From Hygrocybe punicea (taxonomy: Eukaryota; Basidiomycota; Agaricomycetes; Agaricales; Hygrophoraceae): a stretch of 64,000 nucleotides of DNA. The stretch is from NCBI GenBank assembly GCA_963556145.1, contig OY744469.1:4126767-4190766 (forward strand), written 5' to 3'. The position numbers were made by a program, and so were the translations under genes. This document shows positions 58,996 through 64,000 of the stretch, piece by piece. The notes under the pieces are model-generated. The model saw nothing but the letters and a program-made list of their open reading frames with translations, had not been told where the DNA came from and searched no databases. Positions within the stretch are counted from its first letter, which is position 1; each line of letters opens with the position of its first letter.

Positions 58996-59454
58996 GTGAA
59001 AATCGACATGAACCAGAGTGAACCAGGCCGAGTCTGGCCGAGTACATCAGCGTAACTCGGATGAATAAGATATTTTGACGATACACTCGATCCAGGTATT
59101 GTCCGAGTGAAGCTGACCGAATTGCAATGATATATTAGACCTTTATTCAGTCAGAATAGATTTTCTATTTCTCTTATTGTTCTCGCATTTTCTGATATAA
59201 ACGAATCCCATTGATTTGCTCTGGATATGGTACAAGTTTCTCGATTTCCCTCGATCTCGCTCGATCCCCTCGATTCCCCTCATCTCCCCATCCCCCTCCC
59301 TTGTTCCTGCCATTACTAGGGTCGTACAAGTCCAGTGCGTTGAATGATACAAATGAAAGTCGTCTAGACAGAGTCTGATCAGAGTTGTTGGTGCTAGAAG
59401 GTCGGAGAACTCACCAAACGGCCATACATAGAGTCGAACTTGAAGTTGAGCGCA
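58996..59454. other. Spacer; possible Helitron 3' flank
   Basis: No gene supported. It contains repeated CCGAGT/ACTCGG units (59020-59110) and a TCGAT-rich microrepeat (59245-59280). If the TRM8/RRP41 fragments are Helitron cargo, the Helitron 3' end with its hairpin and CTRR should be here. I could not single out one candidate. Confidence 0.4.
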
Positions 59455-61385
59455 TCAAGACTTTGCGGATTTCTGCATAAACCCAACCATCAGAAACCAG
59501 ATAGGCAAGGCGGAAACGCGACGTACAGCTTGCTTTTCCATCTCCTGGAATTTCTAAGCGTTGGGTTTGTGTCGTCAGGTGAAGACATGCAAGGTTTGGC
59601 AAGGCGACGTACCTTTTTGTCAATGCCGGTCAAGCTATCCCAATAGGTCTTGAATTCTCCCTGCGATCCCCCCGGGTTTGCTGAACACCATTCACGAATG
59701 CACAAGTTCCTGGACGACGTTAAGGCTGCGTGAAACATTGCACTAGTGGACACACACCTTGCTGTGGGTTTGTGACCAGGCACAATCGGCTTGTCTTGAG
59801 CAGACATTTTCTTCTTCTTTCCAGGTGCTGGCTTTTCTGGGTTGGTTGTGGCAGATGCCTGGAGTGCAGGGGCTGCGGGTATGCGAATTTTCAGCATGCG
59901 TGGTAGTGGACACGGCTCGTGGGGAGTCGTTTCATCTGCTAGATGGGGATATCACATCTGTAATTTGATGGTTGCAATCACGCACCTGCTGTATTATCCG
60001 ACGTCGTAATTGGTAATGATGAGACCATGGGGACCATGGGGTCAATTGCTAATGCAGGAGCCACTGCGTCGATCCCTAAAAAAGGTGGGGTCGTTGGAGT
60101 TGTGGCCAGAGAAGATTCGTTCAAGGTCATTGTGACTGAGGTCAACGAAGGCGACGACTCAGCGGCAGCATTTTCAATACTGGTAGATCCGGGTAGTGCA
60201 GAACCCATCGATGCGGGGGAAGGAGCTGTTTCTTTTGCAGCAGATTCAAGTAGCACAGAGGAGCCAGAAGGAGCTGTTTCAATTGGGCTCAGCAGTAGAG
60301 GACTTTCCATAGGACTCGGAGTTGCCACAATAATCGCCGTCGGTGCAACATCTTCACTCGCAGTAGCCAGAGCTGTCCCCACAGAGGAACCTTGAATGTC
60401 TGCATCATTACTCCAGATGACTGGGACTGGGCGGGGTCTTGCAGGAACAGTGGTATTGACCGACTTTTCAGTGTTCTCCATATGTGTGACTTGAATATTT
60501 GAACTACAAGACGGCGTCAGGAAGGGAAAATGAACAAATGAGGGTACTGACAGAGGATTGACGAGCTGGAAGTTTTGTTAATTGTAAGCGCAATCCAGGA
60601 AGATATAGCATTGAGACGACACACCTGCACCATCTTTTTCTCCCGAGTTGCGGTCATGTTGTTGCGCTTTTGTTTCTTTGGTTGATGCAACGTCTTGAGC
60701 GGTAGTTTGCGTTTCTTTGAGGTATTGCCATTGGAGTCATTGTTGTCCGATTCGTCGTCGGAGCTGGATCCCACTTCTAGTATTTCGTTCTCCTTGTTCC
60801 CATTGAAAGTCCTGTTGGCTTGCTGACTCGTGCGCCATGCTGGATAGTAGTCGATTGCGACTTGATCAGCTTTCCACCCATTTTCACAGAGCCGAAACTC
60901 CTCGAAGCGCTGCCCCATCTCGGAACGGTAGTGGTCACTAACTGTAAGGTTTTTGTTAGACATCCACTTCATCAGTGCCAAACCTGCATCTGATAGTTGT
61001 GCCCAGATTGACCGAGCAGTGGCTCGCACCGCAGAGGCACGATGACCATCAATAGGTGTGCCCTCTTGATCTACAACATACAGCATTTGTACGTTGACTC
61101 CTTCAGCTGCACGCGTTCGACCATGGGCACCTTTCTTGCCGACTAATGATGTCCCTTTGACACTATCTTGGTGTTCCGTCCACGCAGATTTGTGCCAAAA
61201 CATTGTTTGGAGCTCTTCTATCGAGAAATCCGATGATTTCGGCCAAGTGCCAGTGGTTGACGACAATTGTGCTGAGACAGAAAGAAATGGAGATGTCGAA
61301 GTCTTAAGAGGATTCGCACCGACTACTGAAGGGATGGACTGTGCTAACACAGTATATGCATTCCTGTTGGTCCGATACCATAGAG
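59455..61385 (-). CDS. Hypothetical protein with HMG-box-like C-terminus; 5' end fused to transposon
   Basis: The main exon reads GTWPKSSDFSIEELQTMFWH, RTRAAEGVNVQMLYVVDQEG, AVRATARSIWAQL and CENGWKADQVAIDYYPAWR, then an acidic/basic tail with KKRKLPLKTLHQPKKQKR. Further exons are Ser/Ala/Pro-rich (SNDADIQGSSVG...), then IRIPAAPALQ, GKKKKMSAQDK, ARNLCIREWCSANPGGSQGE and FKTYWDSLTGIDKK / KFQEMEKQAKSAKS, a pattern like an HMG-box second half. Several GT-AG introns connect in frame to a TGA at 59455. The upstream end merges at about 61371-61385 with a Plavaka transposase frame, so the native start is missing. The family seems common in Agaricomycetes (recollection); function unknown. Confidence 0.5.
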
Positions 61386-63337
61386 CATTGCCGGGCAGAG
61401 GCCAAAAAGGTACAGCAAGTACTCCCATGCCTTGTACCCACTATTCATTTTCTTCGCAGGATCACGAGGGGGGCGGTCAAACGATCCAGGCAAGTATGGT
61501 GTCATCTTTGCAACATCTTCACCGTGTTTTTTCCAGACTTGTCCTTGGAGCACAGCCCAATCCCAAGTACGTCTGTCATCGTCTTCATCACAATCAAAGG
61601 TCCCACGCCAGAGTTTGCACATGAGGTCAGGGACGTTCAATGATGCTGCGTGCATTATATCGAGGCTAAAACACTTTGGAACGGGAAGTGACCGATGAAG
61701 ACCACTGAATAGACTTGGCCGGCAGATTCCTGTCTCGAGGTGGCGATTTTCAAATTGAGTGTTGTTCGGTGAATTCTGGACTAGGGTGAGATTCTCTTGA
61801 TATCTTTCGATTGAGCATCCAGTGATTTCATTGATTGGGATGTCAGGATGATTGGCACCAGGTGCATTGTCATCAAGTGGTCGACGGCGAGCAGGATAGT
61901 AGTGCGGGCAACCCTTCTTGTTCCGGCCAACCAGTGGACAGTAGATGCGGCAACCATGCTTGCCATGATGACCAACAAGTCCACTGATCATAGCCATGCC
62001 TGGTGCGTCAGCCCAGTTGAGGAACAGGAAAGGGTTTGAGGTAAATGTTCGGTCAATTTCAGCATCCCATATTAGAAGGCCTTCTTTTTGCAGCGCAGAC
62101 AAATGGTGTAGAGTCGGGAACATAAACGAATCACTGTGCTTCATTTTATTTGGCCCTGGAACAAAGTACGCTGGTGGGACGTATTTTTTCTTGTATCGCC
62201 TATCAGGTGGGTGATCGCCAATGATCCATATCGAGATCCAAGTGTCCGACTTTTTCTTCTGGTACAGCTGAGCCCCATCGATCGAGAAGAGGAGGACCAT
62301 ATCATCTGGTGTGATTTCCCCACCCTGGACAGCGGATATGTAGTCACTCCCACAGAAAATGTCGTCATAGACTCCCAGAACACCGTGATTTGCTTCAAGT
62401 TCCTGAAAAATCTCCCGGGTTCGGTTCCGGCGATATTTCATTGCCCTTGCACCCTCTGGCGACCGCCATAGTGCCTGCAGTTGCGGACCTAGTGGTATTG
62501 TGCAAAACTTCTGTCTTGCAACCTTCTTATTTGCAGTACTCTTGACAGGATCATAACGAGGTTCATGGCACTGTGGACATTGCTCCAGACGCAGCCACGG
62601 CCCGGTGTACGCCATACAAGAGTTCGGACACATGTCATGCATAATCGGGACAATGCCAGTGAGGTCTGCAATGTACCGTTCAACTTGATATAGGGAGAGC
62701 ATTCTAGAGTCCGGGTAACGTTCCAGGATATTGCGCCGAATGGAGTTGTAAGTCTCCTCAGATGCATTGCTGACCGATAGAAAGTTCTTGATTGACAATT
62801 TCACATCAGGGTCGTCAATAACGAGAACTTCCTTGGGTGGATTTCGAAGCCGCTCGAGGTGATAGGGATCCATATTGTCGTGTTCGTCACCGAATGAAGC
62901 ATTTCGGACAAGTTGGATAAATTGGTGAGCTGTTGCTATCTCCTCGATACAAGTCTCCTGAAATTCTTCCTCAATATCTGCATCTTCGAGATCAACTTGT
63001 CCGGCACCTCTAGCTTCATCAAGTACTGATTCATCCTCAGATGAAGCTTCGAACGAATGGGTATTGATATCTCTCAAATTAGGGATACTGCCGTGGTCAA
63101 ATGCATCATTTTGGTCACCCTGCTCGGAATATTGCTGAGGAGATGATGGATTCGAGTGGGGAACGTCTGCGAGGAGATTTTCAGCTGCAGCATGGCTTGT
63201 CCCGGAACCAGAGGCAATGTTAGGTGCGTCAGGTTGATCGACATCACAATACTGTGGATCATATTGATGAAAATTACAGGAATATCAATGATACGAGTAA
63301 TTACCATGTCTTCAAGCTCATCCGCTCCGTTTTCCAA
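61371..63337 (-). pseudogene. Plavaka transposase, C-terminally truncated
   Basis: After an acidic N-terminal exon (start unresolved; the only long open frames begin at non-ATG codons), the protein shows YNSIRRNILERYPDSRML, the cysteine cluster MCPNSCMAYTG...LEQCPQCHEPRYD, and MVLLFSIDGAQLYQKKKSD with IWIIGDHPPDRRYKKKY. Next come VPGPNKMKHSDSFMFPTLHH, GLVGHHGKHGCRIYCPLVGR, KCFSLDIMHAASLNVPDLM and KAWEYLLYLFGLCPAMLYG. The usual continuation after this motif is lost at the junction. About 570 codons are open without stops, so the truncation is probably not ancient. Confidence 0.7.
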
Positions 63338-63440
63338 TTCTGGTTCTTCATCAAGGACCTCTCTTGCCTTTTCTTTGCCTTTTCTCCATCAGCAAAACAG
63401 TCGTTTTGGTATAGAGTGATATAGATACCTGTCAAAACCA
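61371..63440 (-). mobile_element. Second Plavaka-type transposon, truncated
   Basis: It contains the N-terminal and central parts of a Plavaka transposase. The C-terminal part is missing because the sequence switches to an unrelated gene near 61371-61385. The outer (right) end is followed by clustered TATAGAC-type repeats, as expected of a CACTA-like terminus. Related in kind to the element at 35.5-41.7 kb but clearly divergent from it. Confidence 0.65.
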
Positions 63441-63540
63441 TAGTAATCCATAGACGCTTATAGACAACCCCGATTTGTATAGTGTTGTATAGATCTGGAT
63501 AGAATGCCTGTCACTCTATGTAGCAGAGGATAGACAACCT
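63408..63540. repeat. Clustered TATAGAC-like subterminal repeats
   Basis: Within about 130 bp there are roughly eight related units (GTATAGAG, ATATAGAT, CATAGAC, TATAGAC, GTATAGTG, GTATAGAT, GGATAGAA, GGATAGAC). In CACTA-family elements such arrays are binding sites for the accessory protein. They lie upstream of the second transposase. Confidence 0.45.
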
Positions 63541-64000
63541 CTCCTTCTACACAGGTACTGTCCTGCCCAGTCCTACACACAGTTGCTAGATACTTCATAT
63601 ATACTACAATATAGCCTCAAAATGTTAATATTGTTAATAACCGTCAACTTTGTGAAATTCTTCTAAGTCCAACATTTGTCCCTGTTTGGTACGGTTCATT
63701 CCCTAGCCAGCCAGCAGCGCGAGAGGCCAGACACATGGCAACGGCGAGGACAACGAGCAAGATGGAGTGAACAATAGGACCAGGATTCTAGCTGAGGTAT
63801 GTTATTTTTTATCATTTACTATTCTATTTTACAAGAACTCACCCCGATAAAGATATCACAAAAGGAGGGTGTTGCTGCGCTACCCCAGCTCAACCTCGTT
63901 CACAAAAGACCCCACAGCCCTCCTCCGAGCCCCTCCCATGTCCAGGTGCAGAACGTTCGAGTCCAAACTCGAACTTTCCGCCAAAATAGGTAATTTCTTT
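63541..64000. other. Right edge, no supported gene
   Basis: Sequence beyond the presumed Plavaka end. Only short open frames without recognisable features. Confidence 0.4.

Noticed and set aside
1..64000. tRNA genes, rRNA genes and CRISPR arrays
   Set aside because: I looked for B-box-like GGTTCGAATCC strings and regular spaced repeats. The few partial matches lie in coding or transposon sequence and do not fold as tRNAs; there are no CRISPR-like arrays.

Overview
The window looks like genomic DNA of a filamentous basidiomycete, most likely an Agaricomycete. Genes are compact and split by many 50-120 bp introns, and the gene content includes HP1, an EJC Y14 protein, Rrp4, NBP35, Sir2, basidiomycete F-box/LRR genes, Plavaka-type (CACTA-like) transposons and a fungal Helitron. 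The assignment is inferred from protein families read by eye; no database search was possible.

Layout. (1) 1-34,450 is a mostly euchromatic gene block. It opens with a 3,745-bp segment carrying HP1, RBM8A/Y14 and the start of a MYND-finger gene, which stops at a 100-N gap (3746-3845). The same segment recurs, apparently unchanged, at 9654-13398, so the first copy may be an assembly artefact. Between the copies lie a disordered protein gene and a membrane/coiled-coil gene. After the second copy come the full MYND gene, exosome subunit Rrp4, an acidic-tail protein, about 4 kb with no convincing gene, a conserved gene of unknown function, an LRR-like gene or relic, a KEN-box-containing unknown, an LRR protein, an F-box protein, a chorismate-lyase-like protein, a Sir2 deacetylase and the Fe-S scaffold NBP35.

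(2) 35,537-63,540 is a transposon island. It begins with a Plavaka element (tnp2-type transposase plus a convergent second gene). A Helitron follows, with a RepHel gene (53315-57633) and probably an upstream accessory gene (42290-43196). A 9.76-kb Ty3/gypsy chromovirus with nearly identical 1,606-bp LTRs and a GAATC target duplication sits between those two Helitron genes. A 1,303-bp hAT-like element with an 8-bp target duplication is in turn nested at the end of the chromovirus pol gene.

(3) Directly behind the Helitron RepHel gene is a 1.3-kb convergent pair of gene fragments, the 3' parts of TRM8 and RRP41. Both lack their 5' exons, which suggests capture of host DNA. They are followed by an HMG-box-like hypothetical gene abutting a second, truncated Plavaka transposase.

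Notable points are the relative order of nested insertions, a candidate two-gene Helitron, gene-fragment capture, open reading frames inside the LTRs (one of them antisense, spliced and carrying a zinc knuckle), and three GC-AG introns in three neighbouring housekeeping genes.
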